Origin: Paraburkholderia aromaticivorans
GTDB lineage: Bacteria > Pseudomonadota > Gammaproteobacteria > Burkholderiales > Burkholderiaceae
DNA: 64,000 nt
Reading direction: 5' to 3'
NCBI RefSeq assembly: GCF_012689525.1
Contig: NZ_CP051514.1
Location: 1,736,001-1,800,000 of the forward strand
Shown: positions 45,071-53,669 of the stretch, in pieces
How the letters are laid out: each line of letters starts with the position of its first letter
How positions within the stretch are numbered: the first letter of the stretch is position 1
The notes under the pieces: model-generated
Seen by the model: the letters and a program-made list of their open reading frames with translations, nothing else
Databases searched by the model: none
What the model was told of the DNA's origin: nothing
Position numbers and translations under genes: made by a program

Positions 45071-45640
45071 CTAACGGAATCCGTAGACGAGCACCTTTTT
45101 ACCCTCGAAACTGATTTGCACCGCTTCGGAGCATGGGTTCCCACACGTGCCATCGACGGTGGGGGGCGCAGCAGCGAAGGGAACCGTCTCACTGGTCATC
45201 TGGCCCATCACCAGTGTCGCATCCGAAGAGATAACAATATTCACTACGAGCACGACGCCTGCGGGACTCGCTTTCGTGCCGTAGTTGATCGTCATCGTTC
45301 CCGTGCAATCGCTATTCACGTTGTAGGTGCCGAACTGCACGGAATTGAAGGCGCCGCCCATTTTCGGCAAGCCGCCGATATTGCCCGCATCGTTGCGCGT
45401 GAAGTTGCCGTTGCCGTCGAAGTTGACGATGGCGACGTCGTTGAGCGGCAGCCTCGACTTCGCGTAGTGAACCGCACCATCCGTGCCGATGATGCCGAGT
45501 ATTTCGCCTTGGGCGCTGAATCCATACGGGCCTCTCAGCGTTTCGTTGGAACAGGTGGGGCCGTTGGCGTGCGCCGCACCGCTCAACGACAGAAGGGTGG
45601 CCGCAACGGCCGCCGCACAGGTCAAACGCTTGCTTTTCAT
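45071..45640 (-). CDS. Secreted protein of unknown function
   Basis: A 189-residue exported protein. The signal peptide (about 1-24, ending GAAHA) is followed by a four-Cys mature region (TCSNETLRGPYGFSAQG, NSDCTGT, DGTCGNPCSE) likely to form disulfides. The NETLRGPYGFSAQG start resembles a family of small secreted proteins in soil bacteria whose role is not known to me. ATG 45640 is preferred over 45646 because AGGAG has proper spacing to it. Confidence 0.75.
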   Translation of the reverse strand: MKSKRLTCAAAVAATLLSLSGAAHANGPTCSNETLRGPYGFSAQGEILGIIGTDGAVHYAKSRLPLNDVAIVNFDGNGNFTRNDAGNIGGLPKMGGAFNSVQFGTYNVNSDCTGTMTINYGTKASPAGVVLVVNIVISSDATLVMGQMTSETVPFAAAPPTVDGTCGNPCSEAVQISFEGKKVLVYGFR

Positions 45641-45937
45641 GTTCATCTCCTTGTCATCGACCGCGGCCGCTTCGCTGGCGTGTGCGTGATGTCGAGGCGC
45701 ATGCACAGGCACAAAGCGTTAGGCAGAGGCTGGCCAGCGGCGGCGCACCGCGCCGCTCACGCTGACCTGATTCATGGTGGTCAGAAGCGCGAGCCTGTGC
45801 CATCGACAGAACATGAAGAAATCGTTAACCGTGTATTGACGTTATGTGCGTCGCGCGCGTGCCGCGTTGGGATTGTGCGCGAAAGGGAGGGTCTTGGGCA
45901 TCAGGTTTCGTTGGTGATTTCTTGGGCCGCCAGTTAC

Positions 45938-46396
45938 TTAAACGCTGCTGTCCGGCGAAGCAGCGCCGCGCTGCGCGACGAACGCTTCGACATGCCGGAT
46001 CGCCAGTTCGCACTGGTCGAGTGACAGGTTGTGGATCGATCCCGGAACAGGCTCAAAGCCGAGTTCGCCGGCGACCCAGCGGATTGCTTTCGCGCGAGCC
46101 TCGAACGTGTTGACGCGATCGCGTCTGACCTTGCCAGCGACAAGCGGCTCGAGCGCGTCGTGCAGGCGGCCCTTCGCGTCGCGCAAGGCGGCGTCGGCGA
46201 GACGTCCGAGCGGAACGTTCCGGGTGCTGCGCGAGTGGATACCAATCCACGCCTGACACGCGGTGCAGGCCCATAGCGCGCCGTGATCCTCGCGGTAGGG
46301 GTACTCCGCTTCACGGTATTTCACGAGCGCGGCGCGAGCGCCGCAATAATCGCACAAGGGCTGGGGTAATGCCTTGATCGGGCGACCGACACGCAC
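45938..46396 (-). CDS. DUF3268-like zinc-finger protein
   Basis: A 152-residue protein starting at GTG 46396 behind AAGGA. A zinc-ribbon-like pair (LCDYCGA, LWACTACQAWIG) is followed by HSRSTRNVPLGRLADAALRDAKGRLHDALEPLV, which I recall as the DUF3268 pattern. The C-terminal half is alpha-helical. Such genes are often phage- or island-borne. Function is unknown. It lies at the edge of the mobile-element stack. Confidence 0.7.
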   Translation of the reverse strand: MRVGRPIKALPQPLCDYCGARAALVKYREAEYPYREDHGALWACTACQAWIGIHSRSTRNVPLGRLADAALRDAKGRLHDALEPLVAGKVRRDRVNTFEARAKAIRWVAGELGFEPVPGSIHNLSLDQCELAIRHVEAFVAQRGAASPDSSV

Positions 46397-46990
46397 GGGT
46401 ATTCCTTCTGGCTGAATTGCAGATTACATTATCCGCCAGTTGGGGCTCGCGAAAGCAGTACGGTTTTCGCGAGCATTCTAATTGAGATGGTACGTCCCCG
46501 GTCCAACCTGCCCCGGGCAGCGACCGGGGAGGCACGACCGTCTCGTGTCGGACCGATACTGTTTTGCAAGGACTTCCCCCGAAAGTCAAGATCGGGGTGA
46601 GATTGGTTGGCGCCAGCAAATGTGCAGCGCCAATGTTGCTGGTGGTCCAGTTGGTTGGGCGGTCATATCACTTCTCCGTTGTCAGCTAAGGCTCGCGCTT
46701 CGAAGCAATACCAGGAACAGACTGCGTCTTTGCAAACGGCCTTGTGGCCCGAAACGTATCGGGCCGGCCACGATATGAGCCGCACAGGAGAACCCTATTT
46801 GAAAACCGGCGAGCAGGCGCGCGGTGATACGCCGCGTGCGATGATGATTCGCCAACAGAATCGTCGGGTTCTTCTCCCGTTCGGTCCGACCTCGTCTTGC
46901 TATCGCGTCGAGCAGTAGTTGAGTTTCAGGCTAACGGATCATGCTGTAGCGGATGGTAACGGCGGATGCATGAGTGGGTATTCCGGCCCA
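46397..46990. other. Intergenic, no gene recognised
   Basis: About 590 bp between the DUF3268-like gene and the IS21 end. Frames here are not convincing. Confidence 0.45.
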
Positions 46991-47121
46991 ACGTGACCGA
47001 CGATTCCGGACGAACGTGACCGAGCATTCCGATTGATCGTGACCGGTCATTCCGGGCGAACGTGACCGATTTCCCGGGTTTTCCGGAATCCGCGGTCACG
47101 ATGCCGGAATCGGCGGTCACG
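46991..47121. repeat. IS21-type subterminal repeats, four direct copies at 23-bp period plus two inverted
   Basis: (A/T)CGTGACCG(A/G) recurs at 46991, 47014, 47037 and 47060, exactly 23 bp apart. The inverted form GCGGTCACG occurs at 47092 and 47113. Multiple end repeats of this kind are the IstA-binding sites of IS21-family elements. They precede an istA reading frame. Confidence 0.85.
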
Positions 47122-47234
47122 ATACCGGAATGGTGTCGTACAGCGCCGTAATGGTGTTACGCATATCCACAACCCCGACGGGTACGCTGCCAGATTTTTT
47201 GTCTGGGACAAGCATGCCCGCAACGAGGATCGCT

Positions 47235-47842
47235 ATGCGTAAGATCAAGGAAGTACTGCGTCTGAAACTTGACGCCAGGTTGTCTCACGAGCAGATCGCT
47301 GCCGCCCTCGATCTGTCCAAAGGCGTCGTGACCAAATATGTCGGCCTGGCCGCTGCAGCCGGGCTGGACTGGGCCGCTGTCCAGTCGCTCGACGACGTGA
47401 CGCTGGAGCGGCGCCTGTTGGCCTCCCCCGAGAAGCCGCGTCACCATGTGCAGCCCGACTTCGGGCGCATCCATCACGAACTGCGACGCAAGGGCGTGAC
47501 GCTCATGCTGCTGTGGGAGGAGTACCGGGCCGAATACGCCGAGCGCCAGACCTACGGCTATTCGCAGTTCTGTGAGAACTACCGGCACTTCGCCAAACGG
47601 CTCAAGCGCTCCATGCGGCAGATCCACCGCGGCGGCGAGAAGCTGTTCATCGACTTCGCCGGCCCGACTCTCGCCCTGGCCGATGGCGGTCGCGCCCATA
47701 TCTACGTCGCCGCGATGGGGGCATCCAGCTATACGTTCGCCTGCGCCACCGAACGCGAAACGATGGCCGACTGGCTCGACTCGACGGGGCGCGCCCTGGC
47801 GTTTTATGGTGGCGTGCCGGCAAAATCGCCAGCTGGTGATTT
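47235..47842 (+). pseudogene. istA: IS21-family transposase IstA, N-terminal fragment
   Basis: The frame has the helix-turn-helix start (MRKIKEVLRLKLDARLSHEQ, ALDLSKGVVTKYV) and the beginning of the integrase core (GGEKLFIDFAGPTL). After GGVP a 10-bp insertion shifts the frame; QLVI follows in another frame, and the match ends at 47842 where the IS91-1 terminus begins. The C-terminal two thirds and istB are missing. Confidence 0.85.
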
Positions 47843-47849
47843 GGCAGAG

Positions 47850-47929
47850 GGTTTTTTGGTTAGCGATTGCGGCTACAGACGTATAAGCGAGTCCGTACAG
47901 GTCGGACCGCAATCGGTAACTAAAAAACC
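47850..47929. repeat. Terminal stem-loop of IS91-1
   Basis: Arms of 23 nt at 47850-47872 and 47907-47929 pair at 21 of 23 positions (GGTTTTTTGGTTAGCG and its complement). A second small hairpin, CCGC...GCGG, follows at about 47942. The same structure lies at 55445-55523. Confidence 0.8.
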
Positions 47930-48199
47930 GTTTGTGCTGAACCGCTCCGCAGGCGGTCGTGGTATGGGCATTGAATCGTCGCTGCGGTCATTCAGCGCGC
48001 GCCACGCACGTTAGCCGGGCACCGCGCGACGATGAAGCGGAGTCGACGGTGACGCGACGGTGGTGCAAACGTGGTTCTGACGAGATGAATGACGTAGATT
48101 CCGGGTCGTGGGTATACGGCGAAGACTCGATGACGCAAGCCCGGGCGAGTCGCCACCAGGAATGAATGGAAACGTGATTGGTAGTCGCGCCAAAGCGGA

Positions 48200-49374
48200 T
48201 CAGTGACCATGGTGAATGTGTGGAGGTGCACGCGGCAGTGCGCCGGGCAGAAAGGTTTCGATGCACACCATGTGGCCCTTGCCGCAGGCGGGGCAATCGC
48301 GTAATGACCGGCCGGTGAGTCGCTGGTAACGGTCACGGTAGTCTTCCGTTAAGCTGGATGTTTCTTGCGCGGGGGCGACGCCGCCGAGTAGCCGGCGGCA
48401 GGTGGCAAGTCTGGCTGCGCGGTGGCGATTGGCCAGCAGGCCGTAACTGCGAATGTGCTTGAACCCGTCAGGTAGCACATGCAGCAGGAAACGGCGGATG
48501 AACTCGTCGGCGTTGAGCGTCATGGTCTTGTGCGCGGCATCATGCTTGTAGTCCTTCCACTGGAAGGTGACATCGTCGCCGTCGAAGCGCATCAGCCGGT
48601 TGTTGGAGATGGCGACGCGATGGGTGTAGCGGCCCAGATAGTCGAGTACGTGCCGGGCGTCGCCGAAGGGAGGCTTCGCATAGACCACCCACTTGGCTTG
48701 TGCGGCCGGTGCGAGAAAGGCGGCGAACGCCTGGGCGTCGGCAAGCGGTTCAAGCTTGCCGTAGAAATGCAGCGCACCCGTGTCGAAGGCACGGCGCAGC
48801 TGTTCGAGAAACAGACGCCGGAACAGGCGCGAGAGGACCCGCACGGGCAGGAAGAAACCGGGGCGACAGGCGATCCAGTGCTCGCCGTCCGGGGCGATGC
48901 CGCCGCCCGGCACCACACAGTGCACGTGCGGATGATGTAGCAGGTTCTGCCCCCAGGTGTGCAGGAGCGTGATGAAGCCGATCTCGGCACCCAGGTGTTT
49001 CGGATCAGCGGCGATCGTGCGCAGGGTCTCGGCGCTGGTGCGAAACAGGATGTCGTAGAGCGCTTTCTTGTTGTGGTAGGCAAGCGCGGCGATCGGTTCG
49101 GGCAGAGTAAAGACCACATGGAAGTACTCGACCTCGGGAAGCAGTTCGGCCTGGCGGTGTTCAAGCCATTGGGCGCGGGCAAGCGATTGGCACCTGGGAC
49201 AATGGCGATTGCGACACGAGTTGAAGGCGATGCGCTGATGGCCGCAGGCATCGCATTGTTCGACATGGCCACCGAGTGCGGCGGTGCGGCATAGTTCGAT
49301 CGCACTCATCACGCGCCGTTGGGCGCGACTGAGCACACCGGCATGCGTTAGCCGGTACTGCGGGCCGCGGCTGC
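48200..49374 (-). pseudogene. IS91-1 transposase, main part (separated from its first 10 codons)
   Basis: This encodes nearly the whole HUH/Y2-type transposase: zinc finger (CDACGHQRIAFNSCRNRHCPRC), HUH motif HPHVHCVVPGG, and YTHRVAISNNR with the conserved Tyr. The natural start (MLEVADIFRS) lies at 55230-55200, on the other side of the GInt. Joining the pieces with one GGCTGC core gives 1200 bp, 400 codons in frame, against 402 for IS91-2. As it stands, translation could begin inside the GInt at ATG 49495, adding about 41 foreign residues. Confidence 0.9.
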
Positions 49375-49387
49375 TACGCGCAAGATA

Positions 49388-49495
49388 GAAAAAATGGACA
49401 TCACCCGGAGCCTTGAAAATACTGGAATCGGCAGGCTGCGGGGTGTCCATAAAGTTAGCAGAAAAAATGGACACAACGTTCGTCGGAATGTCCAT
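49388..49495. repeat. Subterminal repeats at the ginD end of the GInt
   Basis: GAAAAAATGGACA occurs twice (49388-49400 and 49461-49473), and TGTCCAT twice in the opposite sense (49444-49450 and 49489-49495). They look like recombinase-binding sites near the island end. Confidence 0.65.
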
Positions 49496-49546
49496 CTTCA
49501 GTCGCAGGTTTCACATGCTGATTTGAGCGAAGACGGCTGCTCCGAT

Positions 49547-49909
49547 CTAGCGCGGCTGCAGGGGCAGGACGCTACCGCCACGCAGCGCGGCCAATTCCTT
49601 GCGCAGGTTGAACACCTGACGCAGTAGTGCGAGCTCACGAGCCAACGATTCGTCAAGCTGTGCCTGCAGATCCTTTGCGTCGCCCTTCGCGCGGTTCAGA
49701 CGGTCGGTGAGTTCGAGCTTCGGACGCCCAGCTACCGCATTGGCCGCGTCGATCGCTGCGATCAGTTCGGTGAACTGCGGGCGCGATTTCTTGATGCTGC
49801 CTTTCTTCCGGCCTGCCTCGATCGCCACGGTGTCATTGTTGATACGCGCACCCTTGCGCTTCTTCAGTCGCTCAAGGGCGGCGTAGTAGTCGGTCATGGC
49901 GTCGCTCAT
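49547..49909 (-). CDS. ginD: GinD-like small accessory protein of the GInt
   Basis: A 120-residue basic protein without recombinase motifs. The first half (RLKKRKGARINNDTVAIEAGRKKGSIKKSRP) resembles small DNA-binding accessory proteins such as TnpC of Tn554. The second half (about 70-110) is a probable coiled coil. It is the last gene of the operon and overlaps ginC by four bases. GinD-type proteins are needed for recombination in studied GInts but their role is unclear. Confidence 0.8.
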   Translation of the reverse strand: MSDAMTDYYAALERLKKRKGARINNDTVAIEAGRKKGSIKKSRPQFTELIAAIDAANAVAGRPKLELTDRLNRAKGDAKDLQAQLDESLARELALLRQVFNLRKELAALRGGSVLPLQPR

Positions 49910-51792
49910 GCCGCCTCCGGGTTGATCAGTTTCTCCTGCGCGTCAAGCAGTCGTTGCAGCGTCTGCGCCTCGATACGGTATTCGACGCTCGTCTCATCGA
50001 CCGCGCGCAGCTTCCCGACTGTAGCCTGCTGCGCTTTGATCACGCGCTGAAGCTTTGACGGCACGATTACGAGGCTACGACAGTTCGACTCAAGGCAATC
50101 CAGATGCATCCAGTCGAGCGGCGTCGACTTGCATGGTTCGACGCTGGCACAGCCGCCCAGCACCGTCTCGCGGTACGCCAGCTCACCCTTCCCGAACATC
50201 CTCACCGTCTGCTCACGTGAGTAGACCGACACAGGCGATGCCTGCACGGCACGGCTCTGCGTCCACGCTGCGTGCCCGCCAAACAGCCGCTCGTCAGAGA
50301 ACAGTACCTGCTCGGCGTACGCAAGGTATCCCGACAGGTCCTGTGCTTCGGCCCATTCCTTAGCGAAGTGGGTCTTGTCGGCGTCGATGAAGCCCTTCGC
50401 GAACGCCGAGCCGCGGGCGTAGTACATGCTCATCTCCTGCGTGATGTGCTGCAACTGACGCTTGAGCGTCGGTAGCGTTACGAGACCGCTGCGGTGCGCG
50501 TAAAGCGCGAGCGCGCGTCGAAGCTGGTGACGCGTGAATGGCCACTGCTGCCCGACCGCGTACTTCGGCTCGTCTTCCCACGCGCGATGCATATCGACAC
50601 GCTTCAGCTCAGCGATGTCCTCGACCGTGATCGTCGGGAAGACGCGCTCACGAAAGGCTTCGATATCGTCATGTACGTTATTCGCGGCCCGGTTTGCCAC
50701 GTACCCCTCCCTACGCAGACCCATCCGGCAGAACAGCAGGTGCGAGCCATCCGTCGATTCGGCGTAATCTTGTGCGCCTTGCGCACGGTGCGCCTCGCCC
50801 GACAGCCGTTGCGCGAGCCTGATGGCGCGGGCAGCGAGAGGGCTGGTCACCCAGCATGCGCGCCTGGGACGACCGCCCGACAGCTTGGTCGTGATGCCGT
50901 CGATGGTGTAGTGGGTCACGCCATCCAGACGGGTCTCGCTCAGGCAGTCGTACGGCAGGTTCTCCGCTTCCATCGCACGCATGCCGGTGAATGACAGGAT
51001 GACAAGCTGGCATAATGCCCTGATCGACGCCACAAGCGATGACACGACGTAAGGGGAGTCCTCGCCCCCGAAGTATGTGGTTGTCCTTACTAGCTCTGCA
51101 GGGACAACCGGACTCTCGTCGGCGTACAGTCGTGCGAGGTAATCCGACAGCATGTCGGCGACGCCCTCAGCGACGCTGAGGTCATGCTCACAGGTTGACA
51201 GGAAGTGCTGGTAGATCCGCGTCGGGATGACAGGGTGTTGTGAGCTTCCAGCACGTTGCGCGTAGCGTTCGAGCAGAGGCTTGTGCAGTTGGGCCAGCGG
51301 TACGCGCAGCCCCGTGGTCCCGACACCCAGACGGTGAAGCTTCACCAGAATCGAATGAAGGCGCTGGGCCTTCGTCTCCATCCCGGCTTGCGCGACATAG
51401 TCAAGAACAACGACGACATTGGACAGCCCCTCGTAAAGCGTAAGCTGACGTGCGGCGGCAAAGAACGTGAAATCCCTCAGGTATATTGAACGAGTTTGAA
51501 GCGTATTGGACGCAGGTACCGTATCTGTCGCTTCATGCATCAGAAAGTACATGATCTGCTTCCACTGACGCGTAGTCGCCTCTGAAAGGGCACGGCTCAC
51601 GTCGTCAGGCACGTGGCCCCTGAAATTGATATGGGTCCAGCGCAGCCCAACCGCGTATGCACGGACGTCCCAGGCGTCGTCACCAAACAGCGAAACCGTG
51701 TTCCCAGCCGTGTCGCGCGTGACGACCGTATCGTCCTCGACCCGGTACCAGTCAGGGCGGTCAGCGATCGGCGCAATCAACGTGTTGTTCAT
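49906..51792 (-). CDS. ginC: GinC-like large tyrosine recombinase
   Basis: A 628-residue recombinase. The catalytic domain shows the first Arg in SFTGMRAMEAENLP, the box TRHQLRRALALYAHRSG (H-x-x-R), and Tyr in MSMYYARGSAF. The C-terminal region holds four Cys (GGCASVEPC, LDCLESNC) that may bind zinc. Length and position match GinC of GInts and are similar to TnpB of Tn554. It overlaps both neighbours by four bases. Confidence 0.88.
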   Translation of the reverse strand: MNNTLIAPIADRPDWYRVEDDTVVTRDTAGNTVSLFGDDAWDVRAYAVGLRWTHINFRGHVPDDVSRALSEATTRQWKQIMYFLMHEATDTVPASNTLQTRSIYLRDFTFFAAARQLTLYEGLSNVVVVLDYVAQAGMETKAQRLHSILVKLHRLGVGTTGLRVPLAQLHKPLLERYAQRAGSSQHPVIPTRIYQHFLSTCEHDLSVAEGVADMLSDYLARLYADESPVVPAELVRTTTYFGGEDSPYVVSSLVASIRALCQLVILSFTGMRAMEAENLPYDCLSETRLDGVTHYTIDGITTKLSGGRPRRACWVTSPLAARAIRLAQRLSGEAHRAQGAQDYAESTDGSHLLFCRMGLRREGYVANRAANNVHDDIEAFRERVFPTITVEDIAELKRVDMHRAWEDEPKYAVGQQWPFTRHQLRRALALYAHRSGLVTLPTLKRQLQHITQEMSMYYARGSAFAKGFIDADKTHFAKEWAEAQDLSGYLAYAEQVLFSDERLFGGHAAWTQSRAVQASPVSVYSREQTVRMFGKGELAYRETVLGGCASVEPCKSTPLDWMHLDCLESNCRSLVIVPSKLQRVIKAQQATVGKLRAVDETSVEYRIEAQTLQRLLDAQEKLINPEAA

Positions 51793-53669
51793 GCCATTCC
51801 CAGTTCGAAAAGCTGGTCGAGCTTGGCCGACCAGAAAGCGTCCAGATTCCCGGCGACGTCAACGTCCTGCTCGATGCGATCGACCATCGCGGCGTTGCGC
51901 TTGCGCAGTTCATCCAACAGGAACCCAACGCGCCGCAGCACCGCGCCGAACGAGCTGTCGTATTGCTCGATCGAGCCAGCACGCCCGCTCACGAGCCTGA
52001 CGCAGTGACGGCAGCTCAGCAGCTTGCGAATGTCGGCGGCGTCAGCGTGCACGCGGTACTGGTCGCAGAAGAGACACCCTTCGGTCGAGCGGCAGTCAGG
52101 TTGTACGGTGACCGACGCCGCGATCGGCGCAGGCTTGCGGAACTCGATGCAGACGCCCACCGCGCTCCTGATGCTGCCCGCCGGGTCATTGCCGGGCTTC
52201 AGCACGGTCTTCTCAACCGATGCGAGGAAGGCGCCCATCTCGGCCTTGTGCGCAGCATCCGTGCCGTTTGAGTATGAGCGCAGCGCCGTGGCCAGCGAGT
52301 GCCCCATCAGTCTGGCTGCGACGAGCGGGTCGTGGTTGCGCACCGCCCAATCCTGCTTTGCTGCACGCCACTGCCGTGCGCTAATATGCGTCAGCGCGAT
52401 CCCGAGCGTGTCGAGTCGACAGTAAAGCAGATCCAGAAAGTGGGTTGTGAGACCCGTTAGCCGCCGCAGCTGGGCATGGTGTCCGACTACAACGAACAAC
52501 GCGTCCCGGTCTGCGTCCTGCACCAGATACTCGCGCAACGCCAGATACGTCTTGAGCTTTGGCATGAAGCTCAGCGAGACGGTGAACGTAACCTCCTTCC
52601 CGCCTGCCCGGTACTTGACCTCACGAAACTTCTGACGCGCGACCGACGCATCCTGCAGGCTCGCGGCAAGCTCCGGACTCCACTTCATGGCCAACAGTTG
52701 CGCGAGGTTGATGCCTGTTTCGGCGAGAAACAGCGCAGCGAAACAAGAGACTGCTATCGAAGCGTGCGAGCGTCGGATTGGCGACTGCGCGTCCGCGTTC
52801 GCCACCGCAAGATGTCTAGCCGCACGCCTGGCGATGTTCCACGAACGCTCAAGCGGTCTGTTAGCGCCTGCCTCAACCATCCGCGTCCTGAGTTCCTCCC
52901 GCGTGTGAGGCTCTCCTGTCTCCAGATTCCAGCCAAAGAGGCTGCGCGAGTCATCGCCGACGCTACGGCCGTAGTTGCGCGGAACAAGACAAAGAGTCTC
53001 GCCTCGCACCGTGGTCACGCGCACCGGGTACGGTTGGAAGTCGACCACCATCGCGCTAATGCTGCTGAAAAGCGCGTCAGCCCATGCGAGCAGGGCGGCT
53101 TGTGCCTCGGCGTCAGGCACCGCCGTCGGTACCCAGGCATCCTGTTGGTGGCGCAACACCTTGGCATCAGCGCAGAAGTCGTCGTTTCGGAAGAGCTCAC
53201 GCAGCATCGACAAGAGATTACGCTGATCGCTGGCGACGGAATTTCGGTTCAGGTTACCCAGCGAGACCTGCTCGCGCTTCTCGTGGAAGTAGTGATGAAC
53301 AGCCTCTGCGGTAGCCTTCTCGTCACAGAGCGCCTGATGCAAGCCCTGCCTGTCGGCCCAGTTGGCGAATTCAAGCACGCCGCGCAAAGCACCGTGGACC
53401 GTCCTCGGGCGCATCGCGCCAAGGGTCATACGCCCGGAAAGCTGCGTCACCAGCAGGCGTACGCCCCTGGCGCGTTCGCTGCAGAAGCTTGAGTGGTCGA
53501 AAGTGCGTCGCGTGCGGTGCGAGCTTGACGTGTCACGTTTCAGGTAGCAGATCTGACCAATATCGGAACGCCTCCTCATGCCTTCCCACCTGAGCAGCAC
53601 GCGCTCGGGGTGCAGCAGCGTCGTGCCCTCCGCGAGCGGCATAAGCACTTCCTCGTACTGGCGGCTCAT
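51789..53669 (-). CDS. ginB: GinB-like large tyrosine recombinase with a missing first Arg
   Basis: A 626-residue recombinase-like protein. The box HISARQWRAAKQ and the end LMGHSLATALRSYSNGTD (GH and candidate Tyr) are visible. Where catalytic Arg I is expected, the sequence reads TGINLAQLLAMKW, with Asn321. The C-terminal 90 residues contain CLFCDQYR and CRHCV, a probable zinc pair. The missing Arg suggests a structural or weakly active subunit, though alignment of such divergent proteins by eye is uncertain. It overlaps ginA and ginC by four bases each. Confidence 0.85.
   Translation of the reverse strand: MSRQYEEVLMPLAEGTTLLHPERVLLRWEGMRRRSDIGQICYLKRDTSSSHRTRRTFDHSSFCSERARGVRLLVTQLSGRMTLGAMRPRTVHGALRGVLEFANWADRQGLHQALCDEKATAEAVHHYFHEKREQVSLGNLNRNSVASDQRNLLSMLRELFRNDDFCADAKVLRHQQDAWVPTAVPDAEAQAALLAWADALFSSISAMVVDFQPYPVRVTTVRGETLCLVPRNYGRSVGDDSRSLFGWNLETGEPHTREELRTRMVEAGANRPLERSWNIARRAARHLAVANADAQSPIRRSHASIAVSCFAALFLAETGINLAQLLAMKWSPELAASLQDASVARQKFREVKYRAGGKEVTFTVSLSFMPKLKTYLALREYLVQDADRDALFVVVGHHAQLRRLTGLTTHFLDLLYCRLDTLGIALTHISARQWRAAKQDWAVRNHDPLVAARLMGHSLATALRSYSNGTDAAHKAEMGAFLASVEKTVLKPGNDPAGSIRSAVGVCIEFRKPAPIAASVTVQPDCRSTEGCLFCDQYRVHADAADIRKLLSCRHCVRLVSGRAGSIEQYDSSFGAVLRRVGFLLDELRKRNAAMVDRIEQDVDVAGNLDAFWSAKLDQLFELGMA

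Larger units (their letters stand above)
47843..49374 (-). mobile_element. IS91-family element IS91-1, 3' part (terminus and most of the transposase)
   Basis: This runs from the terminal stem-loop (47850-47929) through the transposase. It is split from its 5' part (55200-55437) by the GInt island. The spacing from terminus to transposase stop (about 355 bp) is the same as in IS91-2 (about 355 bp). Both elements begin with GGCAGAGG before the stem. Confidence 0.85.

Noticed and set aside
44629..45192. 187-codon reverse-strand frame overlapping the secreted protein gene
   Set aside because: It overlaps a better gene in the same direction and reads like repeat-derived sequence.
46991..47121. 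CRISPR-like array from regularly spaced repeats
   Set aside because: Repeats are short, at a 23-bp step with no true spacers, and lie beside an istA gene; they are IS21 end sites.
49394..49495. Reading the first 41 residues of the frame starting at 49495 as a natural transposase N-terminus
   Set aside because: They are encoded by the GInt end; the true start (MLEVADIFRS) is at 55230 on the other side of the island.
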